From Stutzerimonas stutzeri (lineage in GTDB: Bacteria; Pseudomonadota; Gammaproteobacteria; Pseudomonadales; Pseudomonadaceae): a stretch of DNA of 64,000 bases. The notes beneath the pieces were generated by a model. The model was given only the letters and a program-made list of their open reading frames with translations. It did no database searches and was not told the origin of the DNA. This document shows, piece after piece, positions 1 to 7,908 of the stretch. The DNA is taken from the NCBI GenBank assembly GCA_002387205.1, contig DGLA01000025.1, positions 2,871 to 66,870 of the forward strand, written 5' to 3'. Numbering within the stretch: the first letter of the stretch is position 1; each line of letters opens with the position of its first letter. A program made the translations under genes and the position numbers.

Positions 1-720
1 TCGGGCATCACCGGCTTTCCGGTGCAGCCGAACAAGGCCATCGTCGGCGCCAACGCCTTCGCCCACGAGTCGGGCATCCACCAGGACGGCGTGCTCAAGC
101 ACCGCGAGACCTACGAGATCATGTCCGCCCAGTCGGTGGGCTGGAACGCCAACAAGATGGTCATGGGCAAGCACTCTGGGCGCGCCGCGTTCCGTTCGCG
201 CCTGGAGGAGCTGGGCATCGCACTGGAAGGCGACGAGCTGAACGCGGCCTTTGCCCGCTTTAAGGAACTGGCGGACAAGAAGCACGAAATCTTCGACGAG
301 GACCTGCAGGCGCTGGTCTCCGACACCCTCGCCGACGAAGCGCCCGAGCATTTCAAGCTGGCCAGCCTGGAAGTCGCGAGCAAGACCGGCACGATCCCCG
401 AAGCCAGGCTGGTGCTCAGCGTCGACGGCGCCGAGCGCAGCGCCGAGGCTCAGGGCTCCGGCCCGGTCGATGCCACCTTCAAGGCTATCGAAGCGATCGC
501 TCAGTCGGGTGCCACCCTGCAGCTCTATTCGGTCAACGCCATCACCCAGGGCACCGATTCCCAGGGCGAGGTGACCGTGCGGTTGGAGAAGGGCGGGCGC
601 ATCGTTAACGGCAACGGTGCCGACACCGATATCGTGGTGGCCTCGGCCAAGGCTTATCTCAACGCGCTGAACCTGATGCAGGTCGGCGCCAAGGCTCATC
701 CACAGGTGGAAGGCGTTTGA
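1..720 (+). CDS. leuA: 2-isopropylmalate synthase, C-terminal part (cut by window start)
   Basis: The reading frame is open from base 1, so the 5' part lies outside the window; 239 residues are visible. LeuA condenses acetyl-CoA with 2-oxoisovalerate, the first committed step of leucine synthesis. The visible piece begins at the end of the catalytic TIM barrel, with the conserved block HESGIHQDG (visible residues about 22-30), whose histidines belong to the metal and active-site region. It continues through GKHSGR into the C-terminal LeuA dimerisation domain that mediates leucine feedback. The sequence resembles the short E. coli-type enzyme of about 515 residues. The TGA stop overlaps the TTG start of the next gene by 4 bases, suggesting translational coupling. 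Confidence 0.95.
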   Translation, partial: SGITGFPVQPNKAIVGANAFAHESGIHQDGVLKHRETYEIMSAQSVGWNANKMVMGKHSGRAAFRSRLEELGIALEGDELNAAFARFKELADKKHEIFDEDLQALVSDTLADEAPEHFKLASLEVASKTGTIPEARLVLSVDGAERSAEAQGSGPVDATFKAIEAIAQSGATLQLYSVNAITQGTDSQGEVTVRLEKGGRIVNGNGADTDIVVASAKAYLNALNLMQVGAKAHPQVEGV

Positions 721-1571
721 TAAACGAAGTCCGGCGTCGCGCCTACCTCGACGCCATGCAGATCACCACTTGGCTGCCGCGCGCCGAGCTGCCCTTCGCT
801 GCGCCTTCACGGCTGGAGCTGTTGCAGCCTGTCGAGCCGGAGCCAAATCCCGTGCCGGCCATGGCACTCGAGTCGCCAGACGCGCAGCGAACGCCCTTGG
901 AGCCCAATCCGGCGATCGCTGCACCTAATTCGACGGCCAGCCCTGCGGCGGACGCGGCTCGTGCCGCCATGCAGCGCGTTGTTATTCCTGAGCCGAAAAA
1001 AACGGTCGCAGAAACCCGCGCGGCCCCAGCGGCCAACGTCGAGCAAAAGGTTGCAGAGCCACCACCGCGATTTGCCTTGCAGCTGTTGCGCGCGGGTAAT
1101 GTAGTGCTGGTAGTGGAGCTGCCGACCGGTGAGTCGTTCCAGAGTCGTGACCCAGCGTACATCCTGCTCAAGGATCTGCTCCGCGCGGGAAGGCTGCCGG
1201 ACAAACCGCAACAGGTGGGCGATGGCGAGCCGATTCGTTGGCCTCTGCTTCATCGTGGCAGCCTCGAACAGGGTGCCGAAGCCGCACGCGACTATGTGCA
1301 AGGTGTCGTTGCCGCCGAGCTGGAGCAGATGGGCTGTGCCTGCCTCTGGCTGATTGGCTCGCCCGCGCTGCGGTTTGCCGGCGAAGCGGGCGCCGATGCG
1401 TTCTACCGCGAGCTGACCATCGAAGGCCTCGGTGTCGCACTGGCGATGCCCGGGCTCGAGCAACTGATGGAACAACCCGGCAGCAAGGCGCAACTGTGGC
1501 AGGCCATGCGTCGTAGCATGCCGCGTTGGGTGATTGGTTTGAATGCCTCGACGAGTAGCGTTGATGAGTGA
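717..1571 (+). CDS. holD: HolD-like DNA polymerase III psi subunit (putative)
   Basis: Protein of 284 residues starting at a TTG that overlaps the leuA stop. A purine-rich GGTGGAAGG sits just upstream; the first in-frame ATG is at 756. The N-terminus (RRAYLDAMQITTWLPR) resembles the start of E. coli HolD, which links the clamp loader to the chi subunit. A Pro/Ala/Glu-rich, probably disordered stretch follows at roughly residues 40-115, then a globular C-terminal half (about 120-280) with a LLKDLLRA helix comparable to HolD. E. coli HolD has only about 137 residues, so the linker is a large insertion. The position directly before rimI matches the holD-rimI order in enterobacteria. The family call rests on remembered similarity and context, so it is moderate. 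Confidence 0.65.
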   Translation: MINEVRRRAYLDAMQITTWLPRAELPFAAPSRLELLQPVEPEPNPVPAMALESPDAQRTPLEPNPAIAAPNSTASPAADAARAAMQRVVIPEPKKTVAETRAAPAANVEQKVAEPPPRFALQLLRAGNVVLVVELPTGESFQSRDPAYILLKDLLRAGRLPDKPQQVGDGEPIRWPLLHRGSLEQGAEAARDYVQGVVAAELEQMGCACLWLIGSPALRFAGEAGADAFYRELTIEGLGVALAMPGLEQLMEQPGSKAQLWQAMRRSMPRWVIGLNASTSSVDE

Positions 1572-2016
1572 TGCACTGAGCTTTCGCCCGATGACCGCGG
1601 CGGATATCGAAACCGTCTTGAAGATCGAATATGCCGCTTTCAGTCATCCCTGGACGCGCGGCATCTTTACCGACGCGCTCACCGCTTATGAGTGCTGGGT
1701 GATGTTCGAGGGTGAGCAGCAGGTCGGTCACGGCGTGATCAATGTCATTCTTGACGAAGCGCACCTGCTAAACATCACCGTCAAGCCGCAGAGTCAGGGC
1801 CGTGGGCTTGGCTTGCGCCTGCTCGAACACCTGATGCAGCGTGCGCAGGAGCGCGGCGGGCGTGAGTGCTTTCTCGAAGTGCGCGCAAGCAATACATCGG
1901 CTTACCGGCTTTATGAGCGCTACGGCTTCAACGAAGTCGGACGTCGCCGTGGCTACTACCCCTCTGCCGAAGGGCGGGAAGATGCGCTGGTGATGGCCTG
2001 TACGCTGATCGATTAA
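1564..2016 (+). CDS. rimI: Ribosomal protein S18-alanine N-acetyltransferase
   Basis: GNAT-fold acetyltransferase of 150 residues that transfers acetyl from acetyl-CoA to the N-terminal alanine of ribosomal protein S18. The acetyl-CoA pyrophosphate loop QGRGLG follows the beta4 strand (LLNITVKP). The C-terminal Y-E-R-Y-G-F motif, typical of RimI, is present and includes the region of the catalytic tyrosine. I chose ATG 1564 because family members begin about seven residues before the conserved F-R-P-M block. This start overlaps the upstream holD-like gene by 8 bases; an upstream in-frame start would add seven atypical residues. A strong hairpin follows 22 bases after the stop. Confidence 0.93.
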   Translation: MSDALSFRPMTAADIETVLKIEYAAFSHPWTRGIFTDALTAYECWVMFEGEQQVGHGVINVILDEAHLLNITVKPQSQGRGLGLRLLEHLMQRAQERGGRECFLEVRASNTSAYRLYERYGFNEVGRRRGYYPSAEGREDALVMACTLID

Positions 2017-2038
2017 TCAACGAACTGCTAGACGAAAC

Positions 2039-2066
2039 AAGGCCCGACTCGGATGAGTCGGGCCTT
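2039..2066. terminator. Hairpin terminator between convergent rimI and acidic hypothetical gene
   Basis: A perfect 12-bp stem (AAGGCCCGACTC / GAGTCGGGCCTT) encloses a GGAT loop. It lies between two convergent genes. The base run after the stem is only moderately T-rich in either direction (GTCTTG on plus, GTTTCG on minus), so it probably serves both. Confidence 0.75.
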
Positions 2067-2108
2067 GTCTTGTGTCGATTGCCCTATGGGAAGCGGATTG
2101 ACACGGCG

Positions 2109-2651
2109 CTACTGCCCCGTTGCCTTGTCCCGGCCAGAATCCAATGGGGCGTCGCCGCCCAGTTCGTTGTCATCCATCACATCGTCATTTTCGTGTAGCA
2201 CAGCGTCACCGCCGCCGAGGCCGGTATCGGTATCGCCATCTGCCGGGCCGTCCCAGGGCTTGCCGTCCAATGGGTCATAGCGCGCCTCTTCGGCCTCGTC
2301 CAAGTTCACATCGGCGCCGATGCGGTGCTCCGAAACCTCACTCAAATCCTGGTCGGCTGGTCCGCCATGACCGCGCTCATGGGGCGAGCGAGAGCCATCG
2401 TCAGGGATAAGTGTTTCCGGCGCCATGTCGTCCATCGTCGTCTGGCCGCCAGGCACCTCACCCGTGGTCTTCCCGGCTTCGGCCACCCGCTCCGGCGGGA
2501 ATTCGTCCTCCACGTCTTCAGCAGGCACTTCATCACCGATGCGACCTTTGCGGTCGTCCCGATGCTGATCGAAATCGAGCTGTTCGATGGAGCCCATGCG
2601 GTCTTCTGTAGTGTCAATTTCCGTTGGGGTGTAAGGCTTGGAATCGTTCAT
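2109..2651 (-). CDS. Conserved acidic, probably disordered hypothetical protein
   Basis: Protein of 180 residues, very rich in Asp, Glu, Gly and Pro and without cysteine. No signal peptide, membrane segment or recognisable fold is visible. The start is well supported: a perfect AGGAGG lies 6 bases before the ATG. Short blocks such as STEDRMGSIEQLDFD-like, EDEFPPERV, PETLIPDDGSRSPHERG and DPLDGKPWDG remind me of Pseudomonas proteins sometimes misnamed HPr-related or serine kinase/phosphatase. Nothing here resembles a kinase or HPr. Its neighbour is the trehalose operon, so a stress role is possible but purely inferred. Confidence 0.75.
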   Translation of the reverse strand: MNDSKPYTPTEIDTTEDRMGSIEQLDFDQHRDDRKGRIGDEVPAEDVEDEFPPERVAEAGKTTGEVPGGQTTMDDMAPETLIPDDGSRSPHERGHGGPADQDLSEVSEHRIGADVNLDEAEEARYDPLDGKPWDGPADGDTDTGLGGGDAVLHENDDVMDDNELGGDAPLDSGRDKATGQ

Positions 2652-2837
2652 GACAACCTCCTGCTGGAACTCGGGTCTTGCAGGTTGTGACCCGGTGCCG
2701 ATGCGAAGATTCAGGCTGATCGCTGGCCGGTTCGGTCTTTATGAACCAAGCTGCAATGGCTGTACTTTCTATGGCGCAGGCCTGAGCGCGGCAAAAAAAT
2801 GGCGAACCACCCGCGCTGATCCGGAGTCTTACGATAC

Positions 2838-3614
2838 ATGAGCAAACAAAATGATCGACCCGTCCTAGAGACCAGGCGCTGCGCATTTTTCTTCGATGTC
2901 GATGGCACGCTCGCCGAGATCCAGCCGCGTCCAGAGCTCGTTTTCATTCCTCCCCGTTCGCTGGCTGCACTCGAGCAGCTGAACGACCAAGGCGTTCCGG
3001 TCGCGGTGGTGTCTGGCCGGCCAATCAGTCAACTCGATGCTCTTTTATCGCCGCTGCAACTGGCGGCGGCTGGTGTGCACGGCGCCGAGCGCCGTACGGC
3101 TGCAGGGGATTTGCAGCATCTGGTGCTCGATAAAGAAGTGCTCGATGCCATTCAAGCCGAGTTGGCGCAGGCGTGCGCCGCACATTCCGGGCTGTCGCTT
3201 GAAAACAAGGGCGTAGCCTTCGCTCTGCATTTTCGCCTTGCCCCTGAGCTTGAAGACACAGCCCGCGCCCTGGCCGAAGACTTCGTTTCGCGATACAGCG
3301 AGGTCCTGGCGCTGCAGCCCGGCAAGTGCGTATTCGAACTCAAGCCGCGTGGCGCCAGCAAAGGAGAGGTCATTCGGACCTTCATGCAGGAGCCACCGTT
3401 TGCCGGTCGCGTCCCTGTATTCATCGGAGATGACCTGACTGACGAGGCCGGCTTCGAGGTGGTCAACGAGCTGGGCGGCATCACGATCAAGGTGGGCAGC
3501 GGTGCAACGCAAGCCAAGCAGCGACTGGATTCGGTTGAAGCCGTCGCCGCCTGGCTCGAAGAAGTGCGAAGCACGCTGCCAGCATCGCAGGTAAATCCCA
3601 CACAACAAGACTGA
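2838..3614 (+). CDS. otsB: Trehalose-6-phosphate phosphatase
   Basis: HAD-superfamily phosphatase of 258 residues that removes phosphate from trehalose-6-phosphate, the last step of OtsAB trehalose synthesis. Motif I is DVDGTLAEI near residue 20, with the nucleophilic Asp. Motif II is VVSGRP near residue 57, and motif IV is the GDDLTDEAGF block near residue 197, which binds Mg. The length is normal for OtsB. ATG 2838 has GGAG about 11 bases upstream. It precedes otsA by 12 bases, so the two form an operon. The product trehalose is a cytoplasmic compatible solute. Confidence 0.95.
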   Translation: MSKQNDRPVLETRRCAFFFDVDGTLAEIQPRPELVFIPPRSLAALEQLNDQGVPVAVVSGRPISQLDALLSPLQLAAAGVHGAERRTAAGDLQHLVLDKEVLDAIQAELAQACAAHSGLSLENKGVAFALHFRLAPELEDTARALAEDFVSRYSEVLALQPGKCVFELKPRGASKGEVIRTFMQEPPFAGRVPVFIGDDLTDEAGFEVVNELGGITIKVGSGATQAKQRLDSVEAVAAWLEEVRSTLPASQVNPTQQD

Positions 3615-3626
3615 AGCGAGAACTAC

Positions 3627-5036
3627 ATGAGCCGACTAGTAGTGGTTTCCAACCGCGTAGCGCCGATCAAGGCGGGGAAGGTCGCTGCTGGCGGGCTTGC
3701 AGTTGGCGTTCACGACGCGTTGCGCCAGGCCGGTGGTATCTGGTTTGGCTGGAGCGGCGACGTAAGCAGCACCCCGCAGACAAGCACCGAAACCGTTGGC
3801 AATATCACCTACGTCACGATGGGACTGACCAAGCAGGACTACGATCAGTACTACCGCGGGTTTTCCAACGCCACGCTCTGGCCCATCTTCCATTACCGTA
3901 TCGACCTGGCCCGCTATAACCGCCAGGAATACGAGGGTTATCGACGGGTCAACGCCATGCTGGCGGAAAAGCTCAAGCCCCATCTCAAGCCTGACGACAT
4001 CATCTGGATTCACGACTATCACCTGATTCCCTTCGCCGAAGCCTGTCGCCAGCTGGGCATCCGCAACCGCATCGGCTTCTTTCTCCATATTCCTTTCCCG
4101 CCACCGGAAATTCTCACGGTCATTCCGCCGCACAACGAATTGCTGAAAACGCTGTGCTTCTATGACCTCATCGGCTTCCAGACCGAGACCGACCGGCTTG
4201 CATTTCAGGACTATATGACCCGCGAAGTCCGCGGCATTCTCGAGTCCGATGGCAGCCTCACCGCCTATGGGCAGAATTTCCGCGCCGGGGTGTACCCGAT
4301 TGGCGTGGTGCCCGATGAGATTCAGAGCCTGGCCGAATCCTACAAGGGGCGGGCTCGGCCCATGCGGCGCACGACCGATGTAGCCCGCAAGAAAATCATC
4401 AGCGTTGATCGACTGGATTATTCGAAAGGATTGGTGGAGCGGTTCGGGGCCTACCAGGCCTTTCTGGAGCGTTATCCGGAACACCGACGCGCGGTGGAGT
4501 TCATCCAGATCGCGCCCACCTCCCGCTCGGATGTCAAAACCTACCAGGCCATACGGCAGCAGCTGGAAAGCCAGGCTGGCCATATCAACGGCTGGTTGTC
4601 GGACCTGGACTGGACGCCGTTGCACTACCTGAACAAGAGCCATGATCGTCGCGTGCTGATGGGCCTGTTCCGTCAGGCCGATATCGGCTTCGTCACGCCG
4701 CTGCGCGACGGCATGAACCTGGTGGCCAAGGAATACGTAGCCTCGCAAGACCCGGAGGATCCTGGCGTACTGGTGCTGTCGCGCTTTGCCGGTGCCGCAC
4801 GAGAGCTGACCTCCGCGCTGATCATCAACCCTTATGATTGCATCGGCATGGCCGAAGCGCTCGACCGTGCCATGCGCATGTCGCTCACCGAGCGCAAGGA
4901 TCGCTACGAGCACATGATGCGGGCTATCCGTGCGGCCGACCTGGACGCCTGGCGCGACAATTTCCTGCGTGACCTGCGTTCGTTCTCGTCTCGCCCACGA
5001 GCCGAGGTCCCCTCGAATCCGCTGTTCACCGTCTGA
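3627..5036 (+). CDS. otsA: Alpha,alpha-trehalose-6-phosphate synthase
   Basis: GT20-family glycosyltransferase of 469 residues, transferring glucose from UDP-glucose to glucose-6-phosphate. Features visible are the N-terminal VVVSNRVAP, the glycine-rich GGLAVG loop, WIHDYHL (acceptor and UDP-glucose pocket), IGFFLHIPFPP, the VDRLDYSKG motif and the C-terminal DGMNLVAKEYVA segment that contacts UDP. All are in family order, and the length matches the usual 450-475 residues. It follows otsB by 12 bases, giving phosphatase-then-synthase order. No transcription signal is evident between the two genes, so they should be co-expressed, plausibly under osmotic or general stress control. Confidence 0.96.
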   Translation: MSRLVVVSNRVAPIKAGKVAAGGLAVGVHDALRQAGGIWFGWSGDVSSTPQTSTETVGNITYVTMGLTKQDYDQYYRGFSNATLWPIFHYRIDLARYNRQEYEGYRRVNAMLAEKLKPHLKPDDIIWIHDYHLIPFAEACRQLGIRNRIGFFLHIPFPPPEILTVIPPHNELLKTLCFYDLIGFQTETDRLAFQDYMTREVRGILESDGSLTAYGQNFRAGVYPIGVVPDEIQSLAESYKGRARPMRRTTDVARKKIISVDRLDYSKGLVERFGAYQAFLERYPEHRRAVEFIQIAPTSRSDVKTYQAIRQQLESQAGHINGWLSDLDWTPLHYLNKSHDRRVLMGLFRQADIGFVTPLRDGMNLVAKEYVASQDPEDPGVLVLSRFAGAARELTSALIINPYDCIGMAEALDRAMRMSLTERKDRYEHMMRAIRAADLDAWRDNFLRDLRSFSSRPRAEVPSNPLFTV

Positions 5037-5116
5037 TGCTGTGACGTACCGGTCTGCGTGCTTGTCAAAACGCCGACCGGTTCGTAACGTGCGTGTCGGA
5101 ATCCAAGGGACAGCCC

Positions 5117-5764
5117 ATGAGCAACGAACTTCAACAGCTATTCGAGAACAACGCACGCTGGGCTGAGGCGATCCTCGAAGAAGATCCGACCTTCTTCACC
5201 AAGCTGGCCAAGCAGCAAGTGCCGGAATATCTCTGGATCGGCTGCTCGGACGCGCGGGTTCCCGCCAACGAAATCGTCGGCCTGCTGCCTGGCGATCTGT
5301 TTGTCCACCGCAACGTGGCCAACGTGGTGCTACACACCGACCTCAACTGCCTGTCGGTGATCCAGTACGCAGTGGACGTGCTCAAGGTCAAACACATCCT
5401 TGTCACCGGCCACTATGGTTGCGGTGGCGTTCGCGCCTCGATGCGCGACGATCAGCTGGGTCTGATCGATGGCTGGCTGCGCACCATTCGCGACCTCTAT
5501 TACGAACACCGCGACCATCTCGCCAGCTTTCCCACCGAGGAGGCGCAAGTCGATCGGCTGTGCGAACTCAACGTCATCCAGCAGGTGGCTAACGTCAGCC
5601 ACACCAATATCGTTCAGAACGCCTGGCATCGCGGCCAGCCGCTGGCTGTCCATGGCTGCATCTATGGCATCAAGGATGGCATCTGGAAGGACCTCAACGT
5701 CACCATCAGCAGCGTTGAACAGCTGCCACGGCAGTATCGCTTGCGAACCCGTCGGCCGGTTTGA
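5117..5764 (+). CDS. can: Beta-class carbonic anhydrase
   Basis: Zinc enzyme of 215 residues interconverting CO2 and bicarbonate in the cytoplasm. The zinc ligands are all visible: CSDARVP (Cys and the Asp/Arg dyad, about residue 42) and HYGCGGV (His and Cys, about residues 98-101). I chose ATG 5117 because AAGGGA lies 8 bases upstream and the MSNELQQLF start matches the family. An in-frame GTG at 5093 would add eight residues. A 7-bp inverted repeat (ACCGGTC/GACCGGT, 5048-5081) lies upstream and overlaps a weak TTGTCA/TAACGT promoter-like pair. The stop overlaps the next gene by one base. Confidence 0.94.
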   Translation: MSNELQQLFENNARWAEAILEEDPTFFTKLAKQQVPEYLWIGCSDARVPANEIVGLLPGDLFVHRNVANVVLHTDLNCLSVIQYAVDVLKVKHILVTGHYGCGGVRASMRDDQLGLIDGWLRTIRDLYYEHRDHLASFPTEEAQVDRLCELNVIQQVANVSHTNIVQNAWHRGQPLAVHGCIYGIKDGIWKDLNVTISSVEQLPRQYRLRTRRPV

Positions 5765-6675
5765 TGATGCAGCACAGGGGATGGGCCATCGCCGGCCTGC
5801 TGCTCGCGGTACTGTGCTGGGCTGGAAACGCCTTGGTGGCACGTGCATTCCATGAGGCGATTCCGCCGCTGAGCCTGGCGTTCTGGCGTTGGGCATTGGC
5901 GACTTGCCTGCTACTGCCATTCGTGGCGAACTCCATCTGGGCGCATCGGGCTGCTTTGCGCCTCGCTGGCTGGCGCCTGCTGATCATCGCCGCGTTGGGG
6001 GTGAGCAGCTACAACTCGCTGTTGTACTCCGCAGCTCAAAGCACGCCGGCCATCAACCTTACCCTGGTCAATACCTGTCTCCCCCTGTTCACCTTTATCG
6101 GCGGCGGGCTGCTGTTAGGCGAATGGCCCCCGCGCCGCGCCTGGTTCGGCATGGCAATCGCAGCGGGCGGGCTGGTCTACCTCATCAGCCGTGGCAGCTG
6201 GGAGGCCTTTACGGGCCTGGCCTTCAAACCCGGCGATCTGATCATGCTGTTGGCAGTGCTCGTTTGGGCACTCTACACCCTGTCGCTGCGGCGCTGGGCC
6301 GGGTTCCTCCAGGTGCCGCCATTGACGCTGCTGGGTGTGCTGATGGCGCTCGGCACGCCGCTGATATTGCCGTTCTATCTTATTGAGCTCAGCCAGGTCG
6401 GTGGCTTCACCCCCAGTCCGGCCAACCTCTCGGTGATAGCCTACACCGCCGTCTTCGCCTCGCTGGTGGCTTATCTGTCCTGGAATCATGGGGTCAAGGC
6501 CGTCGGCGCCGCAAAGGCGTCCATGGCGACCTACATGATGCCTGTCTTCACCGCGATCCTCGGCTGGCTGCTGCTAGGGGAGGGGCTGCAACTGTTCCAC
6601 TGGATAGGTGGCGGGCTGATTTTCGCAGGCCTGTTGCTGGCGACCCGAACGACTGCGCGCCGTGCTGCCGGCTGA
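5764..6675 (+). CDS. EamA/DMT-family transporter
   Basis: Inner-membrane protein of about 303 residues with roughly ten hydrophobic helices arranged as two EamA repeats. The repeat signatures are W-A-G-N-A near residue 20 in the first half and L-A-V-L-V-W-A-L-Y-T at about residues 162-171 in the second. The substrate cannot be read from sequence; members export amino acids, metabolites or drugs. ATG 5764 shares its A with the stop of the carbonic anhydrase gene, and ATG 5767 is an alternative. No strong ribosome binding site is visible, which suggests coupling to the upstream gene. Confidence 0.88.
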   Translation: MMQHRGWAIAGLLLAVLCWAGNALVARAFHEAIPPLSLAFWRWALATCLLLPFVANSIWAHRAALRLAGWRLLIIAALGVSSYNSLLYSAAQSTPAINLTLVNTCLPLFTFIGGGLLLGEWPPRRAWFGMAIAAGGLVYLISRGSWEAFTGLAFKPGDLIMLLAVLVWALYTLSLRRWAGFLQVPPLTLLGVLMALGTPLILPFYLIELSQVGGFTPSPANLSVIAYTAVFASLVAYLSWNHGVKAVGAAKASMATYMMPVFTAILGWLLLGEGLQLFHWIGGGLIFAGLLLATRTTARRAAG

Positions 6676-6853
6676 TGGCAAGTCTGTTCAAAGAAGTCCC
6701 GCATCGCAGGAGGTGTAGAGCTACTCGGTCATGCAGCGATAACAGCAGACTGGGATGAGCCCAGCCCGCCGCCTCGCCTGTTCTTATGGACCCCAACTCC
6801 TTGCCTTACCGTCGCTCGCTAAGCTTTCACACGACCTGGTCGGCTGGATTCGC

Positions 6854-7045
6854 TCATTTGCGCTTGTGATTGTCCGGATCGTCTGCGTCATTGCCGTTCA
6901 TGCGCGTATGTGTCGGCTCCTGGCTATGCCCGACAGGCTGCGTACGCGTCGTATGAGCGGTTGTTCCGATCTCGACTTCATCTGCGGTGTTCGCCAGCTC
7001 GTGGTCGCTCTTCTCGTGCGGTGTCGTCTTGCTGTCATTCGCCAT
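6854..7045 (-). CDS. Small hydrophilic hypothetical protein
   Basis: A 63-residue ORF, strongly polar (Asn, Asp, Glu, His, Lys, Thr), with no hydrophobic segment or cysteine. Its ATG is preceded by GAGGTG with good spacing, the main support for it being a gene. I recognise no family. It sits in a run of small minus-strand genes between the EamA transporter and tRNA-Met. Confidence 0.45.
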   Translation of the reverse strand: MANDSKTTPHEKSDHELANTADEVEIGTTAHTTRTQPVGHSQEPTHTRMNGNDADDPDNHKRK

Positions 7046-7184
7046 GCTGCACCTCGTCAGTTTGTGAAGGGCTCACATACTTTGAGAGAGGAGGATGGAC
7101 GATGTTCTAACCAGTGGTCAGATGACGCGCTGGCGAACGCTGATCAAGCGGGCCACCGCAGAGGTAGCGGGTGGCTACGTACCT

Positions 7185-7409
7185 TTAACGCTTGTGTTCC
7201 GCCCACGGTGCGGCGATTTGCAGACCACCGATAAGCAACTGATCCGCAGCCATCCATCCCACAGCGCCGATCAACCCCAACGACAGATTTCCAACCACAA
7301 TGCCGATCGCAACCTGTTTCCAAAGCCCAGCGTACCTGCTGGATGAAGTAACGGCGCTGCGATAGGGCGTTTCGCGCTCGGCGCGGATGTTGTCGAAGCG
7401 GTCGGTCAT
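7185..7409 (-). CDS. Small membrane-associated hypothetical protein
   Basis: A 74-residue protein with a polar N-terminus (about 30 residues, containing MTDRFDNIRAE) and then a Gly/Leu/Ile-rich stretch (about residues 31-65) that could form one or two membrane helices. The Shine-Dalgarno is weak (GAGAA about ten bases before the ATG). I recognise no family. It is transcribed away from tRNA-Met, just downstream of that gene's terminator. Confidence 0.45.
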   Translation of the reverse strand: MTDRFDNIRAERETPYRSAVTSSSRYAGLWKQVAIGIVVGNLSLGLIGAVGWMAADQLLIGGLQIAAPWAEHKR

Positions 7410-7449
7410 GGTGTGTTCTCGATGATGCCGGGCTAAACGATGGGCACAA

Positions 7450-7484
7450 AAAAAAAGGGCTCAGCTTTCGCTGAACCCTTTTTA
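7450..7484 (-). terminator. Terminator of tRNA-Met
   Basis: Hairpin with arms AAAAAGGGCTCAGC and GCTGAACCCTTTTT, a TTTC loop and one C/A mismatch. On the minus strand it is followed by an uninterrupted T run (complement of the A9 tract at 7448-7456). It lies directly 3' of the tRNA. Confidence 0.85.
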
Positions 7485-7489
7485 GAATT

Positions 7490-7566
7490 TGGTGGCTACG
7501 CAGGGACTTGAACCCCGGACCCCAGCATTATGAATGCTATGCTCTAACCAACTGAGCTACGTAGCC
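7490..7566 (-). tRNA. tRNA-Met (anticodon CAT, elongator type)
   Basis: A 77-base cloverleaf on the minus strand including an encoded CCA end. The 7-bp acceptor stem is GGCTACG/CGTAGCC. The D-arm contains GCTCAGTTGGT, the anticodon loop is TTCATAA with CAT, and the T-arm carries GTTCAAGTC. The first acceptor pair is a normal G-C, unlike the mismatched first pair of initiator tRNA, so this is the elongator methionine tRNA. A tRNA-Ile2 (lysidine-modified CAT) cannot be excluded from the anticodon alone, but the acceptor and D-arm closely match E. coli elongator Met. Confidence 0.95.
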
Positions 7567-7908
7567 AAGTGGCGCGCATTATTCGCGTCACGCCTGTGGC
7601 TGTCAACCCTCCTTCCGCGATTTTTCGTCCGTCTATCAACTGGTTATGCAGCGCGACCGGTCGTACCTTAAAGGCCGCACTGATGAGCGTCTGCTTTGTT
7701 GCGGCTCGGTCCTCTTTCCGGCGCGAAGCTGGGGCGGCCAGGCGAGGGCGATCTGGCTGGGTTGCGTGCCGATGCGCTTGAGGAGCCGTACTTCACATGC
7801 CGTAGGCCCGCATCTTATAAAGCGGTGGGATGCATGCGTGCAATGTCCTGCTCCGACTTCCAATGCAAAGCCCGCCTCCAAGTCAAACATGATTGATGTG
7901 AGTAATAG
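7567..7908. other. Intergenic stretch between tRNA-Met and LysR gene
   Basis: It holds the tRNA-Met promoter at its left end and presumably the promoter of the LysR regulator at its right end. Short open frames on both strands lack convincing ribosome binding sites and overlap each other, so I call no gene here. Confidence 0.6.
7578..7606 (-). promoter_or_regulatory. Sigma70 promoter of tRNA-Met
   Basis: Read on the minus strand, a perfect TTGACA (-35, 7601-7606) is separated by exactly 17 bases from AATAAT (-10, 7578-7583). It sits 11 bases upstream of the mature tRNA 5' end. The -10 differs from consensus by one base. Confidence 0.85.

Noticed and set aside
2838..5036. Trehalose genes as part of a transferred island
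   Set aside because: No mobile-element genes, tRNA junction or compositional break is visible around them.
3636..5156. A 506-codon open frame antisense to otsA
   Set aside because: No domain features, and otsA is unmistakable on the plus strand.
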